A model generated the notes under the pieces. That model worked only from the letters and a program-made list of their open reading frames with translations. It did not search any database and was not told the DNA's origin. Shown here in pieces: positions 8,518 to 18,105 of a stretch of DNA of 64,000 nt. Both the position numbers and the translations under genes were made by a program. Source of the stretch: Nocardia miyunensis NBRC 108239 (lineage in GTDB: Bacteria > Actinomycetota > Actinomycetes > Mycobacteriales > Mycobacteriaceae); the NCBI RefSeq assembly GCF_001613065.1, contig NZ_BDBQ01000055.1, positions 1 through 64,000 of the forward strand, written 5' to 3'. How positions within the stretch are numbered: the stretch's first letter is position 1; each line of letters begins with the position of its first letter.

Positions 8518-9797
8518 TTGCCGATGGTGGCATTCATGGTGGTGGAGAACTGTTCCGGCGTAATCTGCCGGCCGAACAGCTGATCCAGCGCGGTGAGCAG
8601 CGCATCTGCCTGCCCCGGCGAAATCGCCTGGTCCCAGGACAATTGGAAGCTGGGTGCGTGGCGCGCCAGGCCGTACACGAACGAAAGATACTGCGGGTCC
8701 TGAGCTTTGGCCACCTTTGCCTCGATGCCCGTGACCGGGGGCACCGAGCCGCCGGCGAGCAGGTTCTCGACGTAGGCCTCGTTCATGTCACCATCGCGCA
8801 GATACTTGACCGCCGCCTGCTGCTGGGCCTTGCTCGCCGTGGCCGACACCGACCAGAAGTTCGCCGGGTTGCCGACCACGTCGGCGGGGTCGCCCTTGCC
8901 ACCGGGAACCGCCGGAAATGTCGTATACCCCAGCTTGGTCGCGGCGAAATCCGGATCGGCCTGTTTGATCGTCGGGAAGGCCCAGGAGCCCATCAGATAC
9001 ATCGCGGCCTTGCCGGTGTAGAGCAGCGCGGTGTCGGCATTGGAGTCGGTGGCGATGGAATCGAAGCCCTTGACGAATCCGCCCGCGTTCACGAGTTGCT
9101 GGATCATCCGGTTCGCCTGCAGCACAGCCGGATCGGACCAGGCGCCGGGCTTCTGGGCCGCGATCGCATCGAATACCCCGGGCCCGCCGATGCGGTCGAC
9201 GAGGTACTCCTCCCACATCAGCTGCGGCCACTTGCTCTGCCCGCCCAGTGACAGCGGGGCGATCCCGGCCTGGTTGAACCGCGGCACCAGGGCCATCAAT
9301 TCGTCCCAGGTTGTGGGCGGTTGTGCGCCGATCCGGTCGAACAACTCCTTGTCGTAGAACAGCATGACCGGCTGCATGCTGTTGTTCGGTACGGCATAGG
9401 TTTTGCCGTCGATGGTGCCGGTCTTGGCTACCGAGGGCAGGAACCGGCCGGTCAAGGCCGGATCCTGCTGTACCAGCGGGGTGAGGTCCATGATCTTGCC
9501 CGCATTCACCCAGGACTTCAGCGTGCCGGCCGCGCCCCAGCTGAAAATGAGCGTCGGCGCCTGACCGGACCCGACGGCGGAGCGGATCTTCTGTTTGTAG
9601 GCGTCGTTGCCGAAGAACTGGCCGTTGATTCCCTGGCTGCTGAACGAACTGCGGAACACCTGCTCGTCGCCGCCGGTGAGGGCCCAGGCGCTGGGGCGTC
9701 CGGAGGCCGGGCCCGCGGTGCCGCAGGCCGCGACGAGGGTGAGCAGAGCGGTTGCGGCGGTCGCACGCAGGACGGTGCGTCGAGTGAGCAGCGCCAT
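8514..9797 (-). CDS. Sugar ABC transporter substrate-binding lipoprotein
   Basis: CUT1-type receptor, 427 aa. The chosen start (ATG at 9797) gives a Tat/Sec-like signal peptide with twin arginines (MALLTRRTVLRA) and lipobox LVAAC. An in-frame upstream start at 9872 would place the signal peptide 25 residues inward and overlap the palindromic operator, so it is rejected. It is the first gene of the importer operon. The divergent LacI regulator and its coupled GH3 glycosidase suggest a plant-derived oligosaccharide as substrate. Confidence 0.9.
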   Translation of the reverse strand: MALLTRRTVLRATAATALLTLVAACGTAGPASGRPSAWALTGGDEQVFRSSFSSQGINGQFFGNDAYKQKIRSAVGSGQAPTLIFSWGAAGTLKSWVNAGKIMDLTPLVQQDPALTGRFLPSVAKTGTIDGKTYAVPNNSMQPVMLFYDKELFDRIGAQPPTTWDELMALVPRFNQAGIAPLSLGGQSKWPQLMWEEYLVDRIGGPGVFDAIAAQKPGAWSDPAVLQANRMIQQLVNAGGFVKGFDSIATDSNADTALLYTGKAAMYLMGSWAFPTIKQADPDFAATKLGYTTFPAVPGGKGDPADVVGNPANFWSVSATASKAQQQAAVKYLRDGDMNEAYVENLLAGGSVPPVTGIEAKVAKAQDPQYLSFVYGLARHAPSFQLSWDQAISPGQADALLTALDQLFGRQITPEQFSTTMNATIGK

Positions 9798-9826
9798 GAT
9801 GTCACTTCCCCATTGAAGATTCGAAA

Positions 9827-9838
9827 ACTTTCGAAAGT
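9827..9838. promoter_or_regulatory. LacI-type operator ACTTTCGAAAGT
   Basis: A perfect 12-bp palindrome with central CG, in the 152-nt divergent region between the receptor gene and the LacI regulator. A further TTCGAAA half-element abuts it at 9821-9827. The even palindrome with central CG is typical of LacI-family operators. The regulator starting at 9950 is the likely binder. Confidence 0.6.
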
Positions 9839-9949
9839 AAATAGCTCGATGGACGGAAGATAGGCCGCGCACCGGAGCCGGTCAAGGGCTGTTTATTCGA
9901 GAAAGCTCGGCGTAAAGTGTGTCGAAAATTTGCGATTTGGAGGTAGTTG

Positions 9950-10996
9950 GTGGGCGACGTGCCGAGCAGGCAGGTGACATTGGCGACGGTGGCCGACATC
10001 GCCGGGGTATCGCTCGCGACGGTGTCGAAGGTCGTCAACGGTCGCGCGGACGTCGCGAATACCACCCGGGCCCGGGTCGAGGGGGTGTTGCAGGAGTCCG
10101 GCTATGTACCGCAGCGCGGGCGGCGCGTGGCCGAGCCCGCCCGCACCATCGACGCGGTATTCGACTGTCTCGACAGCCCCTACGAGCTCGAGGTCATTCG
10201 CGGCGTCACCGAGGCCGCGGCCGAGATGGCGGTCGATGTCGTCGTGGGCCGGGCGCGCGACGCGGACCGGGGCGGCCCCTTGACGCCGCAGGACCAGTGG
10301 GCCCAGCGGCTCAAGAGCAACGGTCGCGCCGGGTTGATCGTGGTCACCTCGGAGCTGACGTTGGCGCAGGTCGAGGCCTTCGCTCGGGCGGGGTTGTCAC
10401 TGGTCGTCATCGACCCGCTGAACTCCCCGCGCACCGAGGTCACCAGCGTGGGCGCGACCAACTGGACCGGCGGCGTCACCGCGGCCGAGCATCTGCTGGG
10501 CCTGGGGCACCGCCGGATCGGATTCGTCGGCGGGCCAACGCAATCCGTGCCCGGGCAGGCGCGCCTGCACGGTTATCGCGCCGCGCTGGAGGGCGCCGGC
10601 GTCGCCTACGATCCGGAGCTCGTGCTGCATGGCGGCGCATTCGACTATCCCGCGGGCGTCGAGATGGGCGGGCGGCTGCTGGGTCTGGCCGACCCGCCGA
10701 CGGCCGTTTTCGGCGCCAGCGACAAGACCGCGCTGGGTGTCATCGAAGCCGCTCGCCGCCGCGGGCTGCGAGTGCCCGAGGACCTGAGTGTCGTCGGGTT
10801 CGACGACACGGTGCTCGCGCGCCTGGCAACCCCCGCGCTGACCGTGATCCGCCAGCCACTGCAGGATATGGGCCGGGTCGCCGTGCGCACGCTGCTCAAG
10901 CTGATCGATCGTGAACCACTGGATTCCCATCATGTCGAACTCGCGACGCAGCTGGTCGTGCGCGACTCGACCGCAGCTGTACAAGGACGTCGATGA
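9950..10996 (+). CDS. LacI-family regulator of the sugar importer/GH3 locus
   Basis: 348 aa. The N-terminal LacI helix-turn-helix and hinge (VTLATVADIAGVSLATVSKVVNGRADV) is followed by a periplasmic-binding-like effector domain. A GTG start at 9950 fits the TTGGAGG ribosome site (9937-9943) with 6-nt spacing. A TTG at 9947 would sit only 3 nt away. It is divergent from the ABC operon and overlaps the GH3 gene by 4 nt, so it probably controls both. Confidence 0.9.
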   Translation: MGDVPSRQVTLATVADIAGVSLATVSKVVNGRADVANTTRARVEGVLQESGYVPQRGRRVAEPARTIDAVFDCLDSPYELEVIRGVTEAAAEMAVDVVVGRARDADRGGPLTPQDQWAQRLKSNGRAGLIVVTSELTLAQVEAFARAGLSLVVIDPLNSPRTEVTSVGATNWTGGVTAAEHLLGLGHRRIGFVGGPTQSVPGQARLHGYRAALEGAGVAYDPELVLHGGAFDYPAGVEMGGRLLGLADPPTAVFGASDKTALGVIEAARRRGLRVPEDLSVVGFDDTVLARLATPALTVIRQPLQDMGRVAVRTLLKLIDREPLDSHHVELATQLVVRDSTAAVQGRR

Positions 10997-13308
10997 ATGA
11001 GCCTGCGAATGACCAACGGGTACGGCTCTGGCACGACAGCTCCCTGTCGCCCGGGGAGCGCGCGCGGGCGCTGCTGGCGGAGATGACGCTGCCGGAGAAG
11101 CTGGCCCAGCTGGGCAGCGCCTGGCCGGGCAGCGCTGAGATCAGCGGCGACGTCGCGCCGATGCAGGACGTCTTCGCCGATGGATCGTCTCGGTCCGATG
11201 GCGCATCCGAACACGGAATTGGCCATCTGACAAGAGTTTTCGGCACCGGTCCGGTCAGTGCCGCCGCGGGGGTGGACCGCCTGCTCGCGCTGCAACGCGA
11301 GATCGTCGAGCGGACCCGGCTGGGTATCCCGGCGTTGGTGCACGAGGAGTGCCTGACCGGGTTCACCACCCTCGGCGCCACCGTATATCCGACCGCGCTG
11401 GCCTGGGCCGCCACCTTCGATCCCGCGCTGGTGGAGCGGATGTCGCGGGCGATCGGGGCGGATATGCGTGCGGTGGGCGTACATCAGGGACTGGCGCCGG
11501 TACTGGACGTCGTGCGGGACTACCGGTGGGGGCGCGTCGAAGAGACCCTCGGTGAAGATCCCTATCTGGCAGGCATTCTCGGCGCTGCCTATGTGCGGGG
11601 GCTGCAGGACTCGGGAGTGGTGGCGACGCTGAAGCATTTCGCCGGATACTCCGCGTCCCGCGCCGCGCGTAACCATGCGCCCGTATCGATCGGCCCGCGC
11701 GAGCTGCGCGATGTCATCCTTCCGCCCTTCGAGATGGCGGTCCGCGAGGGCGGGGCAGGGTCGGTGATGAACGCCTATGTCGACCTGGATGGTGTTCCGG
11801 CGGCGGCGAATACGGCGCTGCTCACCGGAATCCTGCGGCAGGAGTGGGGTTTCGAGGGTGTGGTGGTGTCGGACTACTGGGCCATCGCCTTCCTCGAGAC
11901 GATGCACCGGGTGGCCGACGGCACCGGCGCGGCGGGCGCGCTCGCGCTGCGCGCGGGTATCGATGTCGAGTTGCCGCAGACCCTGTGCTACGGCGACGAA
12001 TTGCTGAAAATGGTTCAGGAGGGGGAGGTATCCGAAGAACTGGTGGATCGCTCGGTGCTTCGGCTGCTGCGGCAGAAGGCCGAACAGGGTTTGCTGGATG
12101 CGGGGTGGACGCCGCGCGCCGAGCCGGTCGATCTCGACTCGCCGGGGAACCGGGCGATCGCCCGGGATATCGCCGAGCGGTCGGTGGTGTTGCTGGCCAA
12201 CGATGGCGCGCTACCGCTGGCCGCATCGGCATCGACCATAGCGGTGGTGGGACCGTGCGCGGACGATCCGCTCGCGCTCATGGGCTGTTATTCCTTTCCG
12301 AATCATGTGCTGCCGCGCTATCCCGGCCTGGGAATCGGTGTCGCCGCATCATCTTTCGCCGAGGCGCTGCGAAACGAGCTGCCGGGCGCGACGATCGCGG
12401 TTCACCCCGGTTGCCCGATCAGCGAGGTCGACCGCTCCGGTTTCGGCGCGGCTGTCGCCGCCGCGCGGGAATCCGATGTGTGCATCGCGGTCGTCGGCGA
12501 CCGGGCCGGAATGTTCGGCCACGGCACCTCCGGTGAGGGATGTGACGCCGAGGACCTGAATCTGCCCGGCGTGCAGGGGGAACTGGTGCAGGCGCTGCTC
12601 GCCACCGCCACACCCGTTGTGCTCGTGGTGATCTCGGGGCGCCCGTATGCGCTGGGCCGGTACACCGGGTCGGCCGCGATGATCCAGGCGTTCATGCCCG
12701 GCGAGGAGGGCGGCGGCGCGATCGCCGGGGTCGTGTCGGGGCGGATCACCCCGTCCGGACGTCTGCCGGTGCAGATTCCGCGATCGCCCGGATCGGTGAC
12801 CACATATCTGCAGCCGCCGCTCGGCGGGAACAGCGCGGGCATCAGCAATCTCGATCCGGCCCCGCTGTTCCCGTTCGGCCACGGCATCTCTTATACGGCA
12901 TTCGCCTATTCGGAGGCGGCGCTGAGTGACTCCGCGATCCCGACGGACGGCACGGTCGAGGTCTCGGTGAGAGTGCGCAACACTGGTGACCGCGCCGGAG
13001 CGGAGACCGTGCAGCTCTACCTGCACCACACCCGAGCTCAGGTCACCAGGCCCGTACGCGAGCTCGCCGGATTCACCCGGGTGGCGCTCGCGCCCGGGGA
13101 CAGTGCGCGGGTGAGCTTCACCCTGCACGCGGACCGCACCGGATTCACCGGTATAGATATGCACCGCATCGTCGAGCCGGGCACCATCGAGATCTTTGTC
13201 GGGCGCTCGGCCACCGACCTGCCCTGCACCGTGTCCGTCGAGCTCACCGGCCCGCGTCGGATTATCGGCCACGACCGGATCCTGGTCACACCGGTCCGGA
13301 TCGACTGA
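10993..13308 (+). CDS. GH3 family beta-glucosidase/beta-xylosidase
   Basis: Glycoside hydrolase family 3, 771 aa. The N-terminal TIM-barrel has KHFAGY (about 214-219) and the catalytic nucleophile Asp294 in VVVSDYWAI. The alpha/beta sandwich domain follows, and a C-terminal fibronectin III-like domain lies at about 650-770. No signal peptide is seen, so it should act in the cytoplasm on imported oligosaccharides. It is translationally coupled to the LacI regulator (4-nt overlap at 10993-10996). Exact sugar specificity (gluco or xylo) is not decided by these motifs. Confidence 0.92.
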   Translation: MNEPANDQRVRLWHDSSLSPGERARALLAEMTLPEKLAQLGSAWPGSAEISGDVAPMQDVFADGSSRSDGASEHGIGHLTRVFGTGPVSAAAGVDRLLALQREIVERTRLGIPALVHEECLTGFTTLGATVYPTALAWAATFDPALVERMSRAIGADMRAVGVHQGLAPVLDVVRDYRWGRVEETLGEDPYLAGILGAAYVRGLQDSGVVATLKHFAGYSASRAARNHAPVSIGPRELRDVILPPFEMAVREGGAGSVMNAYVDLDGVPAAANTALLTGILRQEWGFEGVVVSDYWAIAFLETMHRVADGTGAAGALALRAGIDVELPQTLCYGDELLKMVQEGEVSEELVDRSVLRLLRQKAEQGLLDAGWTPRAEPVDLDSPGNRAIARDIAERSVVLLANDGALPLAASASTIAVVGPCADDPLALMGCYSFPNHVLPRYPGLGIGVAASSFAEALRNELPGATIAVHPGCPISEVDRSGFGAAVAAARESDVCIAVVGDRAGMFGHGTSGEGCDAEDLNLPGVQGELVQALLATATPVVLVVISGRPYALGRYTGSAAMIQAFMPGEEGGGAIAGVVSGRITPSGRLPVQIPRSPGSVTTYLQPPLGGNSAGISNLDPAPLFPFGHGISYTAFAYSEAALSDSAIPTDGTVEVSVRVRNTGDRAGAETVQLYLHHTRAQVTRPVRELAGFTRVALAPGDSARVSFTLHADRTGFTGIDMHRIVEPGTIEIFVGRSATDLPCTVSVELTGPRRIIGHDRILVTPVRID

Positions 13309-13427
13309 GCTGCGGTGGATTCGCCCGGGACGCACCGGTTCCCGAAGTCGTCGGAGCAATACCGTCCCGTCATCCCGGCACGGTCGGCCGGGATCTGGCG
13401 GAACCAGGATCTGGTCCGGGACCGGAC

Positions 13428-13468
13428 GTGCGGGTGCCGGGGCCCCTCACGCTCCGGCACCCCCGTGC
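13428..13468. terminator. Bidirectional hairpin between GH3 and bglC
   Basis: GTGCCGG (13434-13440) pairs with CCGGCAC (13454-13460). The flanking CGG/CCG can extend the stem with a small bulge and the loop is 13 nt. It lies between the convergent ends of GH3 (13308) and bglC (13476). Confidence 0.55.
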
Positions 13469-13475
13469 GGGCCGT

Positions 13476-14846
13476 TCACGGCACGGCGTGCTCGGCGATC
13501 ACCCGCGAATACCACTGGGCGCTGGCTTTCGGTGTGCGAACCTGGGTTTCGTAGTCAACGTGAACGATGCCGAACCGCTTGGCGTATCCCTCGGCCCATT
13601 CGAAGTTGTCCAGCAGTGACCAGTAGAAGAACCCGCGCAGGTCCACCCCCGCCGCCAGCGCCGTGTGCGCGGCACGAAGATGGCTGTTCAGGAAGGTGAT
13701 CCGGGCATCGTCGGCGATCGAGCCGTCGGCGGCGATCCGATCCTCGTAGGCCGCACCGCATTCGGTGATGTAGAGCGGCATGCCGGGATAGTCGCGATGC
13801 AGCCGCAACAGCAGCTCGGTCAGCCCTTCGGGCACCACGTCCCAGCCGCATGCGGTGCGTGGCAGGCCGCGGTCGGGGAACCGGACGTGCTCGGCACTCA
13901 CCCACGGCGTGTGTACCGGCTCCGTCCCGTCGGGTCTCGCGGTGACGAAATAGTCACGGTAGTAATTGAATCCCAGGTAGTCGATCGGGGCGCCGATGAG
14001 TTTCGCATCGTCGGCACCGATCAGCTCGGGCAGACCGAACGGCGCCAGGTCGGCCAGCATGTCCTCCGGATACGCCCCGCGCAGTAGTGGATCGAGGAAG
14101 ATCCGGTTCTGCAGCCCGTCGATGCGGCGGGCCGCGTCCAGGTCTGCCGGGTCGGTGGGATCGGCCACTCGCACCGGATAAAGGTTGAGCGTCAATCCGG
14201 CCTGCGCGTCCGGCACCAACTCACGAATCACCCGCAGCCCCAAGCCATGTGCCAGTAACAGATGATGGGTGGCCGCCACCGCGGCCGCCGGTTCGGTGCG
14301 CCCGGGGGCGTGCGTGCCCTGGGCGTAGCCCATGAACGCCGAGCACCACGGTTCGTTGAGGGTGCCCCAGTGCCGTACCCGGTCGCCGAGTGCGCCGGTC
14401 ACCGCCTCGGTGTAGTCGGCGAAGCGCTGCGCGGTATCCCGATTCGCCCAGCCGCCACGTTCCTCCAGTGCCTGCGGCAGATCCCAGTGATAGAGCGTGA
14501 TCCACGGATCGATCCCGGCCGCCAGCAGCGCGTCGACAAGCCGGTCGTAGAAAGCCAGCCCGGCCGGGTTCACCGCCCCGCCGTCGGGCCGCACCCGCGG
14601 CCATGCGACCGAGAACCGGTAGGCGTTCAAGCCCAGTTCGACCATGAGCCCGACATCGTCGTGCATCCGCCGGAAGTGGTCGGCTCCGGGTTCACCGGTA
14701 TCGCCGCCCGCGATGGCACCGGGCCTGCGGCAGAACGCATCCCAGATCGAGTCGGTCCGCCCGTCGGCCGTCGTCGACCCCTCGATCTGAAAGGCGGCGG
14801 TCGCCGCCCCCCACACGAAACCGGGAGGGAAAAGGAGCTGGGTCAC
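13476..14846 (-). CDS. bglC: GH1 beta-glucosidase of the cellobiose regulon
   Basis: Glycoside hydrolase family 1, 456 aa, the usual length. The acid/base Glu165 lies in TLNEPWC and the nucleophile Glu362 in YITECGAAYED, where the common ITENG has Cys in place of Asn. There is no signal peptide, so it is cytoplasmic and hydrolyses imported cellobiose. It is the last gene of cebEFG-bglC, 15 nt after cebG. The position matches the characterised Streptomyces ceb operon, and the CebR operator upstream supports the name. Confidence 0.92.
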   Translation of the reverse strand: MTQLLFPPGFVWGAATAAFQIEGSTTADGRTDSIWDAFCRRPGAIAGGDTGEPGADHFRRMHDDVGLMVELGLNAYRFSVAWPRVRPDGGAVNPAGLAFYDRLVDALLAAGIDPWITLYHWDLPQALEERGGWANRDTAQRFADYTEAVTGALGDRVRHWGTLNEPWCSAFMGYAQGTHAPGRTEPAAAVAATHHLLLAHGLGLRVIRELVPDAQAGLTLNLYPVRVADPTDPADLDAARRIDGLQNRIFLDPLLRGAYPEDMLADLAPFGLPELIGADDAKLIGAPIDYLGFNYYRDYFVTARPDGTEPVHTPWVSAEHVRFPDRGLPRTACGWDVVPEGLTELLLRLHRDYPGMPLYITECGAAYEDRIAADGSIADDARITFLNSHLRAAHTALAAGVDLRGFFYWSLLDNFEWAEGYAKRFGIVHVDYETQVRTPKASAQWYSRVIAEHAVP

Positions 14847-14861
14847 GGTCGTCCTTTCGGG

Positions 14862-15695
14862 TCAGCCCTTGACGGCGCCCTGCATGACGCCGGCCACGAT
14901 CTGGCGGCCGAGCGCGGCGAGGACGATCACAATCGGAATGGTGGCGAGGGTGGTCCCAGCCAGGACCAGCGAGTAGTCCACGTAGTAGCCACTCTGCAGT
15001 TCCTCGATGGCGACCTGCACGGTCGGGTTGTCGGCGTCGAGCACGACCAGCGGCCAGAAGAAATCGTTCCAGGCCGTCATGAACGTGAACATGGCCAGGA
15101 ACGCCGCCGCCGGGCGGACCGCGGGCAGGCAGACGTGCCAGTAGATACGGATCATCGAGCAGCCGTCCATGCGGGCGGCCTCCACCAGCTCGTCGGGAAT
15201 CGCGTCGAGGATGTACTGGCGCATCCAGAACACTCCCAGCGCAGACACCAGGCTCGGCACGATCACCGCGGTCAGGTGCCCGGTCCAGCCCAACTTCGAC
15301 ATCGCGATGTACAACGGGATGACACCCAGCTGAGTGGGCAGCGCCAGGGTCGCGACGACGAACAGGAACAGCGGCTGCCGCCCCCGGAACCGGAGTTTCG
15401 CGAACGCGAATCCGGCCAGAGTCGCGAACAGCACCATGGACGCCGCCACCGTGCCGGACACGATCATGCTGTTGCTCAACGACTTCCAGAACGCCACCGC
15501 GTGCACGGCCCGGCTCGCGTTGGCGAAGAAGTTGCCGCCGGGCAGCAGCGGCGGGATCTTGTCGCCCAGCATCCCGTTGTCCCGGCTGGCGACCAGGAAC
15601 GACCAGTAGAACGGGAACGCCGAACCGAGCACGAACGCCAGCAGCAGCCCGTAGACCCAGAGGCCGCGCAGCCGGGTCCATCCGGATCGCCTCAT
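14862..15695 (-). CDS. cebG: Cello-oligosaccharide ABC permease CebG-like
   Basis: CUT1 permease, 277 aa, about six membrane segments, with the EAA loop ELVEAARMDGCSMIRIYWHVCLP. It overlaps cebF by 4 nt (15692-15695). The assignment to cellobiose uptake rests on operon position and the CebR operator upstream of cebE, not on the permease sequence itself. Confidence 0.85.
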   Translation of the reverse strand: MRRSGWTRLRGLWVYGLLLAFVLGSAFPFYWSFLVASRDNGMLGDKIPPLLPGGNFFANASRAVHAVAFWKSLSNSMIVSGTVAASMVLFATLAGFAFAKLRFRGRQPLFLFVVATLALPTQLGVIPLYIAMSKLGWTGHLTAVIVPSLVSALGVFWMRQYILDAIPDELVEAARMDGCSMIRIYWHVCLPAVRPAAAFLAMFTFMTAWNDFFWPLVVLDADNPTVQVAIEELQSGYYVDYSLVLAGTTLATIPIVIVLAALGRQIVAGVMQGAVKG

Positions 15696-16624
15696 TTCTC
15701 ACCGCCCGCGGCCAGCCGCCTGGTCAGCAGGAAATTGAACAGCGCGAACACCATGATCACGATCATCAGTGCGCAGCCGATGGCGGCGGCGTAGCCGAGC
15801 TGCTGAGTCTCGAACGCCGACTGGTACAGGTACAGGGAAATGGTCTGGAACTGGTGTTTCGAGCCGCCGTTGTTGGACCCCGGCTGGGCGTCGAACAGTT
15901 TCGGTTCGGTGAAGATCTGCAGCCCCCCGATGGTCGAGGTGACGATGATGAAGATCAGCGTCGGCCGCAGCAGCGGGAGCGTAATGCTGACGAACCGCCG
16001 TACCGCGCTGGCGCCGTCCACGATCGCCGCTTCGTACAGTTCCCGGGGAATCGCCTTCATCGCCGCCAGCACGATCAGCGCGTTGTACCCGGTCCAGCGC
16101 CAGTTCACCATCGTCGCGATGGCGATGTGGCTGGCGAATCTATTTGCCTGCCAATCGATTCGGTGCACATCGACGACCTCCAGCAGGGCGTTGATCAGGC
16201 CGTAGGTTGGCCCGAACAGGTTGGCGAAGATGATGCCGACGGCGACCAGGCTGGCCGCGTAGGGGAGCAGCACGGCCGTCCGCCAGACCGTAGGGAGGCG
16301 GGTGACTCGGTCCAGCAGCGCACCCAGCAGTACCGCGATCACGATCTGCGGCCCGCTCGATAGCAGGAAGATGCTCACGGTGTTGAGCAGCGCTGTCCAG
16401 AACTCGTCGTCGCCGAGCAGCGTGCCATAGTTGCCCAGGCCTGCGAACCGGGGGTGGTCGGTGCCCAGTTCCCAGTGGAACAGCGACACGTAGACGGTGT
16501 AGAGCAGTGGGAACACACCCGCTACCCCGAAGATCACGAAAAATGGTGCGATGTAGAGGTAGGGCGACAGCTTGCGATCCAGCTTCGCGAATCGGGCGGT
16601 GTCGGACCGTCGTGCGAAGAACAT
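15692..16624 (-). CDS. cebF: Cello-oligosaccharide ABC permease CebF-like
   Basis: CUT1 permease, 310 aa, about six membrane segments, with the EAA loop ELYEAAIVDGASAVRRFVSITLP. It sits 9 nt after cebE and overlaps cebG by 4 nt. As in Streptomyces, no ATPase gene is in the operon. Confidence 0.85.
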   Translation of the reverse strand: MFFARRSDTARFAKLDRKLSPYLYIAPFFVIFGVAGVFPLLYTVYVSLFHWELGTDHPRFAGLGNYGTLLGDDEFWTALLNTVSIFLLSSGPQIVIAVLLGALLDRVTRLPTVWRTAVLLPYAASLVAVGIIFANLFGPTYGLINALLEVVDVHRIDWQANRFASHIAIATMVNWRWTGYNALIVLAAMKAIPRELYEAAIVDGASAVRRFVSITLPLLRPTLIFIIVTSTIGGLQIFTEPKLFDAQPGSNNGGSKHQFQTISLYLYQSAFETQQLGYAAAIGCALMIVIMVFALFNFLLTRRLAAGGEK

Positions 16625-16633
16625 GCCGGGCCG

Positions 16634-17923
16634 CTACTTGCCGACGAGTTTCTCGGCGCCGTCGACGACCTGCTTCCAGCCGTCGGCCGGCGAGGTGCCC
16701 TGTTCGACGGCCGTGAGCGCGGGTTTGACGACGCTTTCCTGGATCTGGCCGTCCTTGGGTCCCTTGTACTGCGCGTGTCCGACCTTCGTGGCCTGCGCGG
16801 CGAACAGCTCGCCGGAGTGCACGCCGCCGAAGTAGTCGTCGGTGGCCGACAGCAGCGCCGGATCCTGCAGTGCCTGCACCTGGCTCGGGAAGGGGCCCTT
16901 GACCTGGAACGCCTTGATCTGCTGCTCGGGCGCGGTCAGCCACGCCGCCAGCTCCGCGGCCTCCTTGGGGTGTTTGCTCTGCTTGGGTACGGTCAGGAAC
17001 GATCCGCCCCAGTTGCCGCCGCCGCCCGGGAAGGCTTCGGTGACAGCCCATTTCCCGGCGTTGCCGGGACCGGCGTTCTCCTTGATGACGCCGAGCATCC
17101 AGGCCGGGCAGACCGTGGTGGCGAAGGCGCTCTGCTTGAACCCGGTTTGCCACTCGGGGCTGAACGAGGTGAGTTCGGCCGACTCACCACCGGAGATGGC
17201 GGCGGTCACCTTGTCCCAGTCCGCCTTCAGCGGCGGGTTGCTGCCGATGGTGAGGGTGTCGTCGGTGGTGAAGTAGCCGGTGTCGAGCTGGTTGACCATG
17301 GAGTTGAAAACCTGTGAGCCGGAATCGAACCAGGGCTTGTGGGTGGCGGCGACGTACTGCCGCCCCGCCGCGAAGTAGCTGTCCCAGGTCGCGAACAGCG
17401 GTTTCACCGCGTCGGGGTCGGTCGGCAGCCCGGCCGCGGCGAACATGTCCTTGCGGTAGCACATGGCCAGGGGGCCGATGTCGGTGCCGTAACCGATCCA
17501 CTTGCCGTCCTTGGACTTTCCTTCCTGGTACTTCCACGGCAGCCAGCGGGCGGGGGTGAGGTCCTTCGGGCCGATCGCGGCGAGGTCGTTGAACTTGCCG
17601 GACTTATCGGCAATGTCGGAAAGGTGCCCCTCTTCGATCGCGACCACGTCCGAAAGTCCGGATCCGGCAGCGAGTTTGGTGAGCAGGTCCTGGTGGTAGG
17701 GGCCGCCCTGGCCGGTCTTGCGCAGCGTCACGGTGATGCCGGGATGGGCCTGCTGGTACTCCTTCACCAGGTTCTCGTAACCGAACTCGCCGAACGTGGC
17801 GACGGTCAGAGTGGTGCCGCTGTCACCGCCGGCGCAGCCGCTGAGGGCGCCGGTCCCGACCGTGAGCACGGCGCACGTGATGAGCACTTTGCGGAGTATG
17901 TGTCGCACCTTCGAACTCCTCAC
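16634..17923 (-). CDS. cebE: Cello-oligosaccharide-binding lipoprotein CebE-like
   Basis: 429 aa. The N-terminal signal peptide ends in lipobox LSGC (Cys30), followed by a CUT1 receptor domain (TLTVATFGEFGYENLV at the mature N-terminus). It is the first gene of the operon. The perfect CebR palindrome lies 20 nt upstream of its start, where bound repressor would block transcription. Confidence 0.87.
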   Translation of the reverse strand: MRSSKVRHILRKVLITCAVLTVGTGALSGCAGGDSGTTLTVATFGEFGYENLVKEYQQAHPGITVTLRKTGQGGPYHQDLLTKLAAGSGLSDVVAIEEGHLSDIADKSGKFNDLAAIGPKDLTPARWLPWKYQEGKSKDGKWIGYGTDIGPLAMCYRKDMFAAAGLPTDPDAVKPLFATWDSYFAAGRQYVAATHKPWFDSGSQVFNSMVNQLDTGYFTTDDTLTIGSNPPLKADWDKVTAAISGGESAELTSFSPEWQTGFKQSAFATTVCPAWMLGVIKENAGPGNAGKWAVTEAFPGGGGNWGGSFLTVPKQSKHPKEAAELAAWLTAPEQQIKAFQVKGPFPSQVQALQDPALLSATDDYFGGVHSGELFAAQATKVGHAQYKGPKDGQIQESVVKPALTAVEQGTSPADGWKQVVDGAEKLVGK

Positions 17924-17942
17924 TGATCAACCTCGAGATGCT

Positions 17943-17956
17943 TGGGAGCGCTCCCA
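17943..17956. promoter_or_regulatory. CebR operator, perfect 14-bp palindrome
   Basis: TGGGAGCGCTCCCA is identical to the CebR operator established in Streptomyces. It lies just upstream of cebE in the cebE-cebR divergent region. Confidence 0.93.
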
Positions 17957-17972
17957 GAGATGGATCAGAGTG

Positions 17973-17986
17973 TGACCGCGCTCTCA
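17973..17986. promoter_or_regulatory. Degenerate CebR-like site
   Basis: TGACCGCGCTCTCA matches the CebR operator at 10 of 14 positions, with the right half better kept. It may be an auxiliary site. Confidence 0.4.
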
Positions 17987-18037
17987 ATGGCCTGTCAAGA
18001 GCATGTCGATGGGGTCGAAGTGGCGAAAGATTAGCTG

Positions 18038-18051
18038 TGGAAGCGCTCTCA
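18038..18051. promoter_or_regulatory. Second CebR-like operator near cebR
   Basis: TGGAAGCGCTCTCA matches the operator at 12 of 14 positions. It lies 54 nt upstream of the cebR start and is suited to autoregulation. Confidence 0.65.
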
Positions 18052-18105
18052 GGAAATGTGTAATCTCGAGAGCATCGACAGTCCGATCGGCGGGAGGTGA
18101 GGCGG